DNA from: CAVWXT01 sp963759115
GTDB taxonomy: Bacteria; Planctomycetota; Planctomycetia; Pirellulales; Thermoguttaceae
Direction: 5' to 3'
Length of the DNA: 64,000 bases
NCBI GenBank assembly: GCA_963759115.1
Contig: CAVWXT010000006.1
Location: forward strand, 1,704,469-1,768,468
Made by a program: the position numbers and the translations under genes. This document shows positions 1-12,267 of the stretch, one piece after another. The notes under the pieces are model-generated. The model worked only from the letters and a program-made list of their open reading frames with translations, made no database searches and had not been told where the DNA came from. The number at the start of each line of letters is the position of its first letter. Position 1 is the stretch's first letter.

Positions 1-950
1 TGCAGGTCCAGACGCCAATGTTTTGGAAACGGCCGACGGCGCGGCGAGGCTTCGATACGGGCGCTGCTGCGCTTTCGCGCCGCCGCGATGTACTTGGCCG
101 ATCGCTGGCTCAGGCCGCGGATCGAAGCGTGTGTGAATCGCGACCAGACCTTGGCTTGCCACCGGCCGTTGTAGCTCTCGATGGCCGCCTGAAAACCGGT
201 CTCGTTCGGCGGCGCAAAGACAGGCGTTACGCCCAGGCTCAAGCACAACCGGATCACGCGTCCCACGGTGTCGGCGTACTGCCGAGGACCGTGAAACCGA
301 TTGTCGTTGTCGAACTGCGCGTAGGCGGGAAGCCCTACCGAACGCCAGTGTTCCACCAGGGCGTTCACCACCATCTTGGCGCTGACGGCCTGGGCGATCC
401 AGGTTGCGGGCAGACCGCCATGCAGCGATATTCCCGTCAAAACGGCCACATGGGGCCCACCACGAATTGCCAGACCTTCGATCGTGTCGAAACTGTCCAA
501 TTCGGCCTTTGCCGCTGCAACCGCGGGAAGATACCAACCTCGTGGCGGCGATGGACGACGAACTCGTCGGCGGCCATCCAGGACACCATGACGCCGCAGA
601 ATCCGGCCGATCGTGGAAATCGAGAGCAACGGCGCGATCCCGCGGGTTTCCATTTCGCGTCGAATGGCCGCAGCGCCAAACTCTCCCAGCGGGCTGTGGT
701 CCTTCAGCCGACGACGGATGGTCAACACCTCCTGCTCGCGGGAACCCTTCGTACGTCGCGTTCGATGGGGAGCCGAGGAAAGACCGTTCCAATCGACACG
801 ATTCAGCCTTTGACCCTGAGCACGTTGAAACCATCGTTGCACGGTACAAAGCGCAACGCCGAAGCGAACCGCTACGGTACGCTGAGAAGCTCCGCGCCGC
901 ACCGCAGCCACGATCTGACGTCGTCGTTCGGTGGGACTGTTTTTGAACCA
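1..950 (-). CDS. DDE-type transposase (IS481/integrase-core-like), 3' end beyond the window
   Basis: An open reading frame on the minus strand runs from about 950 to the left edge, so its C-terminus is missing. Reading inward it has an N-terminal helix-turn-helix region (FKNSPTERRRQIVAAVRRGA, then VAVRFGVALCTVQRWFQRAQ) and an integrase core with FDNDNRF supplying the second acidic residue and NETGFQAAIESYNGRW the catalytic Glu region. No in-frame ATG exists: a TGA (953-951) lies directly upstream. The nearest ATG (951-949) is one frame off and separated by an A5 run, and an in-frame GTG is at 911. The tandem repeats at 1114-1157 are probably its terminal repeats. Family assignment is from motif reading only. 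Confidence 0.75.
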
Positions 951-1033
951 TCACAAGTAACTCCAGGGGTTTCTGGGTTGGTATCGCAGCAATGCGATTC
1001 AACCACAAGCCCACCCCTCGGCTCGGCGTCCGG

Positions 1034-1094
1034 CATGGCCGGGGGCGGAACTCCAGTCGGGCTACGCCCTCCTTCCGTTCCGCCCCCGGCCATG
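1034..1094. repeat. Perfect 18-bp inverted repeat hairpin
   Basis: The arms at 1034-1051 (catggccgggggcggaac) and 1077-1094 are exact reverse complements around a 25-nt loop, which itself contains gggctacgccc. It lies upstream of the transposase and inside the element's terminal repeats. It could be a terminator-like barrier against incoming transcription or an inserted short palindrome. Confidence 0.8.
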
Positions 1095-1113
1095 CCCTGT
1101 TTTACTCCACAAA

Positions 1114-1157
1114 TGACCTTAACGTACTGACATCTAAGTGACCTTAACGTACTGACA
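1114..1157. repeat. Tandem 19-bp terminal repeat of the transposon
   Basis: The sequence tgaccttaacgtactgaca occurs at 1114-1132 and again at 1139-1157, a 25-bp period. Read on the minus strand each copy begins TGTCAGTACGTTAAGGTCA, like an insertion-sequence end starting with TGT. The duplication could be a double transposase-binding site or a trace of two nested insertions. Confidence 0.7.
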
Positions 1158-1298
1158 CTTCGCCCTTAGCTGCTAAACTCACTACCAAGCCCAGGGGCTA
1201 TTATACGGCCCAACCGGACAGGCCAAAGGATTAGCACGGCCGTAGGTCGGCCGGATAAATCCAAGTTCCGCAATACAAATACCGACACTGGAGTTCCT

Positions 1299-2181
1299 GT
1301 GAAGCTATCCGATCTTCACCCGGTTCCTGATGATCGAGAAGGCGACATCATCGTTCATACGGCCTTGATAAGGCCCGCCGAAGTGAGCCCGTTTTCGGCG
1401 TACTTGGCTCTCCGGGCCCAATTCGGTCCGCCGAACAGCGACAAGTTCGACGATATGAAGACTCAGTGGTGTTACTACCTCAAATGGCAGGACGCACATT
1501 TCGAGATCTACGACTGGAAACTCGAGGCCCTGAGCATCGCGGTATACCTTGAAGACAACGATGAGGAGAGGGCTACTAAGCTTGGTGACGAGATCGCGAA
1601 CCTGATTCACAAATCAAGTCTCCGGCAGACCGCCGTAATCGCCAAGGCGGCCAAGAGCGCGACGGGCTACGTATTCCAGAATCCATACCTGTTGTACTAC
1701 GAAACTGGCGAGGAGTTGCTCGCACGGGCAAGCCAAGGGAACCTGGGCGACGCGACCTTCTGCTCTCGCGCCGCCTTCTTCATGTTCATGTCGGCTTTCG
1801 AAGGACTGCTTAATCTGATCTATGAGATGTACCTAAGGCGCGAGTTTGCGCGACGAGCGGATAGTCGAACGACTCGCACGCGAACAGATCGACGTGAAGG
1901 TTCGATTGGCACCGCTATACTGCGACTGCTTCTGCAGGGACCAGATCGACCACGAATCGCCGCAATTCAAGCGTTTTCATTCGTTGATCAACATTCGAAA
2001 CGACTTCATCCATGCCAACCTGACAAAACCAATGAAGCGGCCGATTGTAATCGAGAATGGGTTGCGCTTCATTGTCGAACCGGAACCGCGCGACGGAAAC
2101 GGCCTTCCAAAGAGCGCTGGCGACCTCGTGCCCGAGGACATCGTGGCTGTCAAGACTGTGATTGACGACCTTGTGAAGTAA
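1299..2181 (+). CDS. HEPN-domain protein with RNxxxH motif, frameshifted
   Basis: The GTG at 1299 opens a frame of about 183 residues. The homologous reading then moves to another frame near 1842-1846 and continues to 2181, for a total of about 294 residues. Removing one T from the TTT at about 1843 joins the frames. The C-terminal half has a hydrophobic helix (AAFFMFMSAFEGLLNLIYEM) and then IRNDFIHAN at about 1993-2019, an Rx4H motif of the type found at HEPN RNase active sites. HEPN proteins usually act as RNA-cleaving toxins in defence and toxin-antitoxin systems. The gene sits beside a transposon and upstream of a nuclease-like gene. The N-terminal 130 residues are unrecognised. The break may be a sequencing error or real inactivation. 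Confidence 0.6.
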
Positions 2182-2193
2182 TTGCTGCAATCG

Positions 2194-2292
2194 ATGAAGC
2201 CTAGGATTCGACGTGAGTTTTCTGGCGTTCTCGAGAATGAGTTCTTCGTGGTGAGTATTGAAGACGGTGAAGTAATCGTGGATTGGGACTAG
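2194..2292 (+). CDS. Possible 32-residue acidic micro-ORF
   Basis: An ATG-initiated frame of 32 codons begins 13 nt after the HEPN gene stop and ends in TAG. The product reads MKPRIRREFSGVLENEFFVV and continues to an acidic end (IVDWD). The tight spacing and same strand suggest co-transcription. There is no recognised domain and a frame this short could be chance. Confidence 0.25.
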   Translation: MKPRIRREFSGVLENEFFVVSIEDGEVIVDWD

Positions 2293-2312
2293 CCAACCCC
2301 CGCCAACGTTCT

Positions 2313-2410
2313 CGCGGGTGGATGGCACGCCCGGAGCGAACTTATGGGCGTGGTGAATCGCGAGGCGGTTCAACCGAGCCCTTCGCAGTGCCTCGGGGCG
2401 TGCCACCCAG
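2313..2410. repeat. Imperfect palindromic element between HEPN and nuclease genes
   Basis: Left-arm sequence ggatggcacgcccggagcg and right-arm sequence ctcggggcgtgccaccc are imperfect reverse complements about 60 nt apart. It fills most of the gap between the two putative defence genes and resembles other short palindromes scattered through this window. Confidence 0.5.
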
Positions 2411-2457
2411 CCCGTCACATCGGAACTCGCTGAACGCCCGCATTGGGAGTCGGACGA

Positions 2458-3432
2458 ATGATTACATTCCGCGTTTCAACGCTTGAGCACATTGCGGACA
2501 TGATCTGCGGAAACGATGGCAAGTTTTCCAAGAACTTCCCCTACCGATCGAGCTCATACCTAACAAGGTTCTTTCGTGACTGCGACTTGGATTACACGCA
2601 TGATGGCAGCACCAGAAACCATTGGGTGGCAGGTGTTCTGAAGGAGATCTCTGTTGGCCCAGCAAGCAGTCCTGACTTGCCTGCTGACACGATGGTTACG
2701 GTTCTTTCGCAATTGACGCATATTGACTACTTCGATCAAGCGAATTGCGACAGGACACTTGCACTTCAAGACTTGAACACGCTGCTTGAACGATACGGGC
2801 TTATCGTGTATGAAGACAACGCCCACAAGTGCCATATCCGCAACACTGGAACGGGGGCTGTGTCCGCTTTGCAACCAAATCGGCCACGCCCTTTAACTTC
2901 CATCGAACTTGAGCAGCGTCACAGAATCATCGCATACTTTGACCACGCGAGCGAAGACGACTTCACGGAAAAGGTTCTTGTACCTTTCTTCCAGAGACAG
3001 GGATTCCACAGGGTTGACGCGGCAGGACACAAGGAAAAGCTGCTTGAATTCGGAAAAGACCTCTGGATGAAGCTGCAATTGCCTACGGGTCACTGGATTT
3101 ACTTCTGTGCGCAGGTGAAGCGGGTCAAGATCGATGCGAAGGGTGTCAGCGGCGGCAACGTTGCCGAGGTGTTGAACCAGGCACGGATGGCCTTGAGTCA
3201 TCCGATCTTCGACCCCGACATAAACAAGAAGGTGCTTCTAGATCACCTGTTCTTAATCTCGGCTTCGGAGATAACACGGCAGGCAAGGGAATGGCTTATT
3301 CAACAACTTGATGCCGAAAGCCGCAGGCACATTATCTTTATGGATCGGGAAGATTTCTTGAATCACGCTGCGCGGATCATCAACGACATTCCCTTTGATT
3401 CGGGTTCGGAATCAACTGATATTGCCTTCTAA
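2458..3432 (+). CDS. PD-(D/E)XK-like restriction endonuclease fold protein, putative defence nuclease
   Basis: 324 residues from the ATG at 2458 (GGGAG about 10 nt upstream). Residues 1-130 form a helical module containing YRSSSYLTRFF and HDGSTRNHWV, a pattern I associate with N-termini of abortive-infection-type proteins but cannot name with certainty. Residues 165-225 match an Mrr-like nuclease core: Glu171, then GKD (Asp201) and a hydrophobic strand ending AQVKR (Gln219-x-Lys221), i.e. D...QxK. The protein probably cuts DNA. It lies 277 bp after the HEPN gene on the same strand, in a stretch less GC-rich than its neighbours, and 35 bp before hemW. A restriction or abortive-infection role is inferred. 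Confidence 0.65.
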   Translation: MITFRVSTLEHIADMICGNDGKFSKNFPYRSSSYLTRFFRDCDLDYTHDGSTRNHWVAGVLKEISVGPASSPDLPADTMVTVLSQLTHIDYFDQANCDRTLALQDLNTLLERYGLIVYEDNAHKCHIRNTGTGAVSALQPNRPRPLTSIELEQRHRIIAYFDHASEDDFTEKVLVPFFQRQGFHRVDAAGHKEKLLEFGKDLWMKLQLPTGHWIYFCAQVKRVKIDAKGVSGGNVAEVLNQARMALSHPIFDPDINKKVLLDHLFLISASEITRQAREWLIQQLDAESRRHIIFMDREDFLNHAARIINDIPFDSGSESTDIAF

Positions 3433-3467
3433 CAGACCGACAGCATTACCGTTTGGCAAGAGCCAAC

Positions 3468-4667
3468 ATGCCGCGTTCTTTGCATCAGCCGATCGGCCTT
3501 TACGTTCATGTGCCCTTTTGCATAAGCAAGTGCGCGTATTGCGACTTCGCATCGTACGCGGGGCGCCAGTCGGATATCCCGCGGTATGTGGATACGGTTG
3601 TCTGGGAAATAGGACGGCGCGGCGCAGAAACGGGGCATCCAACGGCGGATACGATTTTCCTGGGCGGGGGCACGCCCTCGCTTCTCCGCGAGTTCCAGGT
3701 AACACGCATCCTGGATGCCCTGTTTGAAGCATTCCCAATGGAAGAGGGCGCCGAGATCACCTGCGAATGCAACCCGGGAACACTGGGGATTCCTGATAGA
3801 ACCTCCGACGGCCCTCACCCCCTGCCCCTCTCCCAAAGGGAGAGGGGAGATGTGATGACGCCCTTTGCCGAGGCGCTGCACAAAGCGGGCGTTAACCGGC
3901 TGTCGATGGGAGCACAGGCAAGGCAGGCGAGTCTTTTGCGGCTCTTGGGCAGGGTCCATAATTGGCAGCAAGTGATCGCTTCCGTAGAAATTGCGCGGAA
4001 AGCGGGATTTCAGAATATCAACCTGGACCTGATGTTCGGCCTGCCCTTGCAAACGGTTTCGGATTGGCGGGAAACTCTGGAGGCAGCCATCTCGCTGTTG
4101 CCCACGCATATTTCCTGTTACGGTTTGATTGTCGAGGAAGGGACGGCGATCTGCCGCGATATCGCTGCGGGAAAGCTGGCTCTTCCGGATGAGGAAATTG
4201 AGCGCAAGATGTACGAGCTTGCCCGGCAGACGCTCGCCCAACACGGCTTTCATCAATATGAAATCAGCAATTTTGCCCGCGAAGGGTACGCCTGCCGGCA
4301 TAATCTCGGCTGCTGGACGCGCGTGCCGTACCTCGGCTTCGGCTCCGCGGCGCACAGTTTTCTCGGGGAACGCCGTACTATGAACCCGTCAATGCTTGAT
4401 GCGTACTTGGCAGGTGTAGAACCGAAGACCGAGCACATATCAAAAGAAGAAGCGCGGTTTGAGAGCATGATGCTGGGCCTGCGCATGACGCGCGGCGTAA
4501 AGGACGAGGATTTTACGCGCATGCACGGGATGAGTATCCGCGAGGCGTTCGGTGAAAAACTAGATAAACCGATCGGCGGCGGGCTGCTCGAGTGGCACGA
4601 AGGTGCTTTAAGGCTTACGCGCCTCGGCATGGATCTGCAAGACAGCGTGCTTGTCGATCTCATGTGA
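3468..4667 (+). CDS. hemW: Radical SAM heme chaperone HemW-like (formerly coproporphyrinogen III oxidase-like)
   Basis: 399 residues. The [4Fe-4S]/SAM motif is HVPFCISKCAYCDF with Cys18, Cys22 and Cys25 (CxxxCxxC, the HemW type), followed by the glycine-rich FLGGGTPS and the C-terminal HemW domain (YEISNFAREGYACRHNLGCW). HemW proteins bind heme and assist its insertion into respiratory proteins. I chose the ATG at 3468 rather than an upstream TTG (3453) because the conserved region starts just after it. Residues about 115-128 (PHPLPLSQRERG and flanks) are foreign: they translate a palindromic repeat inserted in frame between GTLGIPD and MTPFAEAL. Two residues around MGAQARQ also differ from the usual 'SxGxQ' context, so activity is not assured. 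Confidence 0.9.
   Translation: MPRSLHQPIGLYVHVPFCISKCAYCDFASYAGRQSDIPRYVDTVVWEIGRRGAETGHPTADTIFLGGGTPSLLREFQVTRILDALFEAFPMEEGAEITCECNPGTLGIPDRTSDGPHPLPLSQRERGDVMTPFAEALHKAGVNRLSMGAQARQASLLRLLGRVHNWQQVIASVEIARKAGFQNINLDLMFGLPLQTVSDWRETLEAAISLLPTHISCYGLIVEEGTAICRDIAAGKLALPDEEIERKMYELARQTLAQHGFHQYEISNFAREGYACRHNLGCWTRVPYLGFGSAAHSFLGERRTMNPSMLDAYLAGVEPKTEHISKEEARFESMMLGLRMTRGVKDEDFTRMHGMSIREAFGEKLDKPIGGGLLEWHEGALRLTRLGMDLQDSVLVDLM
3811..3848 (+). repeat. Protein-invading palindromic repeat inside hemW
   Basis: The insert reads ccctcaccccctgcccctctcccaaagggagagggga, cut here at 3811-3848, with the inner palindrome ctctccc/gggagag. It translates as PHPLPLSQRERG and keeps the hemW frame. Related copies occur at 10309-10459 and 46561-46685. 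Confidence 0.85.
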
Positions 4668-4985
4668 CACTTCGGGATCGCGGGAACGTTGTGACTCTTT
4701 GACTTCGTGGCGTCATGCAACCCAATGCGAAATGCTGAAAGCCTTAATGGTGCTTGTTCCGCTTTCTCAACAATTCATAACCTATTCTCGGCTGCACCAT
4801 CAAATGACCCTGTGACGACACGACCGATCGCGCGCGGGAACTCATCCCTTTGGTGACCCTCGGGCCGAATCCGGGAGGAACACCTGAACAGGTTTCCAAC
4901 ACAGTTCGATCAGAGGAACCTTGAATGGAACACCAGAAAGCTGCGGAGCCGGCGTTCCCAGCCCTCGGCTACTGGGTACGATCCT
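4668..4985. other. Intergenic, convergent gene ends
   Basis: 318 bp between two convergent genes. I see no convincing gene. A perfect 12-bp palindrome acctgaacaggt lies at 4882-4893, but no promoter context supports an operator. Confidence 0.4.
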
Positions 4986-5657
4986 TCAGGCCGGGCTACA
5001 GATACTGCAATGGCATGAGCTTAGCGTGGGGAGAGGCCGTACTTGGCCGATTGCCGGAAACGAAACGAAGTGGCAGACACAGGCGCTTGGTATTAACGTG
5101 CGGACTGTGTTAAGGCAGTTTCGTTCGGGTGCCGGTGTTCCGCAGCGCACACGATGCGTCGATGTGCCGGCGACTTGGTTGTTCCACGGCGGTAGTAGCG
5201 CCTCAAGCCTATGGACCAGCTCGTCGGATAGTCGGAGCAGATCACCCCGGTACTCGATCAGATCGTACACCCGGAGTTGGCAAGCCATCTCTAAATCGAG
5301 GTGCTGTAGGTGTGCCACGTAGGCCCAGATGGGTACGGTGGGACGCAACGCGCGGAGTTGGCGAATCAACGACCAGCCGTTGCCATCGGCTTGGGCCAGG
5401 CTGACCAGAAGCAGATCCGACGGCGACAGACAGAACCGCCACCACGCCATCGCCGGCCCTTTGCCCCGAATAACTCGCACACCGCGGGCACTCAGGTCGG
5501 CGGAGACTCGGGCGAAAACCTCGTTGCGCCATTCGATGAGGAATACCCGCCGAACCATGTGCAAACTGAGTTGTCTCCGCTGGCTCGCTGGCTCGTGACT
5601 TGCACCAGAAGGAAGCGACTGAGAACCATGTAATGCCAGTATCGGATTCCTCGACAT
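4986..5657 (-). CDS. Degenerate response-regulator receiver-like protein
   Basis: About 223 residues from the ATG at 5657, chosen because AGGTGA lies 5-6 nt upstream; an internal ATG at 5558 directly precedes the domain. The core beginning MVRRVFLIEWRNEVFARVSA alternates strands and helices as in CheY-like receivers. Strands VRVIRG, DLLLVSLAQADGNGW, VPIWAYVAH and VYDLIEYRGD follow, but the usual acidic pocket and phospho-accepting Asp are not evident. It may act as an atypical receiver or partner-binding module. The last 65 residues, rich in Cys, Pro and Arg, look non-conserved, so the true stop may have been lost. Confidence 0.5.
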   Translation of the reverse strand: MSRNPILALHGSQSLPSGASHEPASQRRQLSLHMVRRVFLIEWRNEVFARVSADLSARGVRVIRGKGPAMAWWRFCLSPSDLLLVSLAQADGNGWSLIRQLRALRPTVPIWAYVAHLQHLDLEMACQLRVYDLIEYRGDLLRLSDELVHRLEALLPPWNNQVAGTSTHRVRCGTPAPERNCLNTVRTLIPSACVCHFVSFPAIGQVRPLPTLSSCHCSICSPA

Positions 5658-6058
5658 GATGTCACCTGTGTTTGGACCGTGCCGCGGCACAGCGTCTTGC
5701 GTGATGGAGTTCGATTGTACATTGGCATCTCAACGGCGTCGCAGTGGCACGGCGCCGGTAGTCGGCGAAGCCAAACCGGAACACCGATCCGTACCGCGGC
5801 TGTCCGTCTACAGAGCCGATCTGTTCGACAAGGACCGCGGGGATGAAAGCCTCTCGGCGGCCGGTTCTCCCTGGATTATTTATGACAGCCAATGCTGTCA
5901 GTACACTTTAGGTCATTGCGCCGAAGAAGCAAGTCGAGATTGGGCCGTTTGCAACCACCCTCGCATGAAGCTGAAGCGAAGAGGCCTTCTTCACGCGTGT
6001 CGCAGACGCCAGTGCCTCAGTTCGAGGGGTTCCGTCACATCATGGCACAGCAGGAGAG
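5658..6058. other. Intergenic region before tRNA-Ser
   Basis: About 400 bp with no supportable gene. It contains a short dyad tgacagccaatgctgtca near 5882-5899 that could be an operator, but no gene assignment follows from it. Confidence 0.35.
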
Positions 6059-6140
6059 CGGAGGGCACGGGAATCGAACCCGCAACCGGTTACCCGGCAC
6101 CACATTTCCAGTGTGGCCGCTAGCCATTCGCTTACCCTCC
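6059..6140 (-). tRNA. tRNA-Ser (anticodon GGA)
   Basis: The minus strand folds as a cloverleaf. The acceptor stem is GGAGGGT paired with GCCCTCC plus discriminator G. The anticodon stem CCACA/TGTGG closes the loop CTGGAAA (anticodon GGA). A class II variable arm is formed by CCGG-GTAA-CCGG and the T arm is GCGGG-TTCGAAT-CCCGT. It reads UCC/UCU serine codons. CCA is not encoded. An integrase remnant lies on its 5' side, suggesting use as an integration site. Confidence 0.95.
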
Positions 6141-6205
6141 CAACAGTTTCCTAAGTCATCTACCCCATTGACTTTCCGTCGCAACAGGCTTACGACTCAC
6201 AAGCG

Positions 6206-6285
6206 GGTGTCAAAAACTACGCCCAAAACTACGCCTGACACCCGTTTTGACACCTGCGTTGACACCTGGTACCCACCCTGACACC
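6206..6285. repeat. Cluster of TGACACC repeats and a 12-bp-period tandem repeat beside tRNA-Ser
   Basis: TGACACC occurs at 6236, 6248, 6260 and 6279, with an inverted copy (ggtgtca) at 6206. AAAACTACGCC is repeated at 6213-6223 and 6225-6235. The cluster lies between the tRNA and the integrase remnant, where recombinase arm-binding or attachment sites are expected. Function is inferred from position. Confidence 0.5.
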
Positions 6286-6323
6286 CGAGGCCTACGCCCG
6301 CCAAGTGATTTCCGGAGATACCT

Positions 6324-6567
6324 ATGGACAATCGTAAGCATACTCCATCTGAGCGACCGATCAAGCCGTGGCCCGATTTTCCCTCACAGTACCGGCCAAT
6401 GGGCGAAGAAGATTCGCGGCAAGGCCCAAGTGACGGCGCTAGCGAAAGCTGAAAGTGACGGGCCCGCCCGGCATATTCGCAGTATCGTCGCCCACGGCAA
6501 CAATTGTTGCCAAGAGTGTTGCCACGCAACCCGCGAAACACCCTCCCGCAACGTAATCGCAAAATGA
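6324..6567 (+). pseudogene. Decayed tyrosine-recombinase (integrase) N-terminus
   Basis: The ATG at 6324 (GGAGA upstream) begins MDNRKHTPSERPIKPWPDFP. In the next frame, from about 6385, the text continues FPHSTGQWAKKIRGK. Together they match the start of planctomycete phage-type integrases ('KPxPDFPLFPHxxGxWAKKIRGK'). A frameshift separates the halves, the conserved text fades after about 6450, and no catalytic R-H-R-Y domain follows. This is a remnant of an element once integrated at the adjacent tRNA-Ser. Confidence 0.6.
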
Positions 6568-6735
6568 GCCCCCCTGCCTTTCTCGGGAAAAACAGGGGTT
6601 CTGCAATCTATCCGCAACATGTACAGGGGTTCATTCCGACTGGAAATGTAAGGACTTCATGCCAGCGGCTGTTAGCCGCCGGCCATTTTTCCCTGACGCT
6701 AACCGCTCCGCCGGATTCGCTGTCGCGGTTACGCG

Positions 6736-7745
6736 TCAGATGGCCTTGCCGACGTACGAGGTCAGCGTCTTCATGTAGTTGCCGCGTTGGAAGGCGGCCG
6801 GGTCGGGACAGTTCTCGCGGCTCATGCTGCCCTTGAGCTGCTCGACCGAGTCGTACTCGTTCTCCTCCATCCACTCGCTGCATGCCGGCCAGGATGTTGC
6901 CGACCTGGCCGACGCCCTTCTGGTAGAGCACCGAGGCGATCATGCCCACGTCGGCGCCGGCCAGCAGGGCCTTCAACAAGTCCGGCGGCGTCGTGGATGC
7001 CGCCGGTGGCGGCCAGCGAGGCCTTGACGCGGCCGTGCAGGATGGCGATCCACCGCAGCGGCACCAGCAACTCGGCGGGCGTGCTCAAGTGGAGCTTGCG
7101 GCTGGGCCTCCATGCGTCTCCAGGTCGATGTCGGGCTGGAAGAAGCGGTTGAACAGCACCAGGCCGTCGGCGCCGGCCTCGGCCAGCCGCACGCCCATGT
7201 TGCCCATGGCGCTGAAATACGGCCCGACCTTGACCGCCAGCGGGAATCGAGATCGACTGCTTCACGGCGGCCACGAGGTCGAGGTAGCGGGATTCCACGT
7301 CGCGGCTGGTCATGTCGGGGTCGGCGGCCACGAAGTAGATGTTCAGTTCCAGGGCGTCGGCCCCGGCGTCTTGCATCATCTTCGCGTAGCGGAGCCAGCC
7401 GCCGCGGCTGGCGCCGTTGAGGCTGGCGATGACCGGAATCGCCACCGCCTTCTTCGCCGCGGCGATGGTTTCGAGATATTCTTCCGGCCCGGTGCGGTAG
7501 TCTTCCTGCTCGGGGAAGTAGGTCAGCGATTCGGCGAAGCTCTCGGTGCCGAACTCGTGGACCTTGGTCATTTCCTCGGCGTCGTGCTCGATCTGCTCCT
7601 CGAACAGCGAGGGCAAGACGGCCGCGGCGGCGCCGGCCTGCTCCAGACGCCGCAACTGGTCGATCTCCGCCGCTCAACGGGCAGGCGGAGATCACCAGCG
7701 GGTTCTTCAGCTTCAGTCCGAGATAGGTTGTGCTCAGGTCGACGC

Positions 7746-7749
<4 letters not shown>
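6736..7749 (-). CDS. Dihydroorotate dehydrogenase-like flavoprotein, multiply frameshifted
   Basis: The ATG at 7749 starts MSVDLSTTYLGLKLKNPLVI, the FMN-barrel N-terminus of the PyrD / dihydropyrimidine dehydrogenase-like family. The frame ends at TGA 6736-6738 with TSYVGKAI. The product would be about 335 residues but is interrupted by at least six single-base insertions (near 7677, 7241, 7115, 7099, 6983 and 6890). Between them the family text is intact (GADALELNIYFVAADPDMTS, then AVKVGPYFSAMGN, TGGIHDAADLLKALLAGADV). The start overlaps the nifJ stop (ATGA), implying translational coupling. In many anaerobes this protein neighbours NifJ and probably acts in a redox branch. Whether the gene is functional depends on whether the indels are real. 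Confidence 0.75.
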
Positions 7750-11530
<3,781 letters not shown>

Positions 11531-11766
11531 GGGTGGTCTCCTGCATCAAGAGAAACTTGCTGCTGGTATTTCGGTAGGGCGGCCGTGCATGTCTCTCGGC
11601 CGTGAGGAATCCAGTAGCCTACCGCGCGAGCAGCTTCCCCGCAATGCACACGGATGGGGGGCCGGCTGTTGCCCTTGTGTCGGACGGGTATAATACATCG
11701 GTCAAGGCCACGGCTGCCGTCTAACAGCCGTAGCGAGGGCGCTGTGTGTGATGGAGGGTCATAACG

Positions 11767-12201
11767 ATGGAGACCGAAACGATGGGCCGGGTGTTGACCG
11801 AAGTGACGTTCGAGAACCTGGAGGACGTGTGGGCTTGCGAGAAGGGGCTGATTTCTTCGGACCAGGTTCGGCGAGTTGTCGTCGGCGATGCGCTGGTGGA
11901 TACCGGGGCCACCTATTTATCCATCCCCACTCGTTTGATACGCCAACTGGGGCTCAAGAAGTTCGACACGCGACGCACTAGAACAAGCGCCGGCATCGTC
12001 CACGGCAGTCTCTACGGGGTCGTGCAATATACGATCCACAACCGCACGGGGAAGCTCGATGTGATGGAGGTGCCCGATGACGTTCCGGTCTTGGTCGGCC
12101 AGTTGCCGCTAGAGCAACTCGATTTCGTGGTAGATCCGCAGAGCCGCTCGCTGATCGGCAACCCAGCCCACGGCGGCGAGTGGATGTACGAACAATATTG
12201 A
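11767..12201 (+). CDS. Retropepsin-like aspartic protease family protein
   Basis: 144 residues from the ATG at 11767, with GGAGGGT about 7 nt upstream. The motif ALVDTGATYLSIP is the DTGA active-site loop of clan AA aspartic proteases, and VLVGQLPLEQLDFVVD matches the second conserved segment (hydrophobic-G...) of single-domain bacterial members, which work as dimers. The substrate is unknown. No signal peptide is seen, so it is likely cytoplasmic. A TATAAT-like hexamer sits at 11689-11694 in its leader, with a poorly spaced TTGCCC. Confidence 0.75.
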   Translation: METETMGRVLTEVTFENLEDVWACEKGLISSDQVRRVVVGDALVDTGATYLSIPTRLIRQLGLKKFDTRRTRTSAGIVHGSLYGVVQYTIHNRTGKLDVMEVPDDVPVLVGQLPLEQLDFVVDPQSRSLIGNPAHGGEWMYEQY

Positions 12202-12267
12202 CAAGGTGCTGGGTCGCGCCGTTCCTGAGACGCGACTCGCCACCGGCAAAACCTCAGAGAATCGATC

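Larger units (their letters stand above)
951..1298. other. Transposon end and flanking non-coding DNA
   Basis: No gene is recognised here. The stretch contains an 18-bp-arm hairpin (1034-1094), the duplicated terminal sequence (1114-1157) and about 140 bp of leader before the next gene. Confidence 0.5.

Noticed and set aside
18..1130. A 370-residue plus-strand frame at the left edge
   Set aside because: It is antisense to the transposase, whose minus-strand frame has HTH and DDE motifs.
4882..4893. Palindrome acctgaacaggt as an operator
   Set aside because: It lies between convergent gene ends, with no promoter or divergent gene for it to control.
6206..6285. TGACACC cluster as CRISPR or replication origin iterons
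   Set aside because: Units are only 7 bp with uneven spacing, no spacers, no cas or rep genes; the position next to a tRNA and integrase remnant fits an attachment region better.
11669..11694. TTGCCC and TATAAT as a promoter for the retropepsin-like gene
   Set aside because: The spacer is only 14 nt, too short for a standard sigma70 promoter; the -10 box alone is not sufficient.
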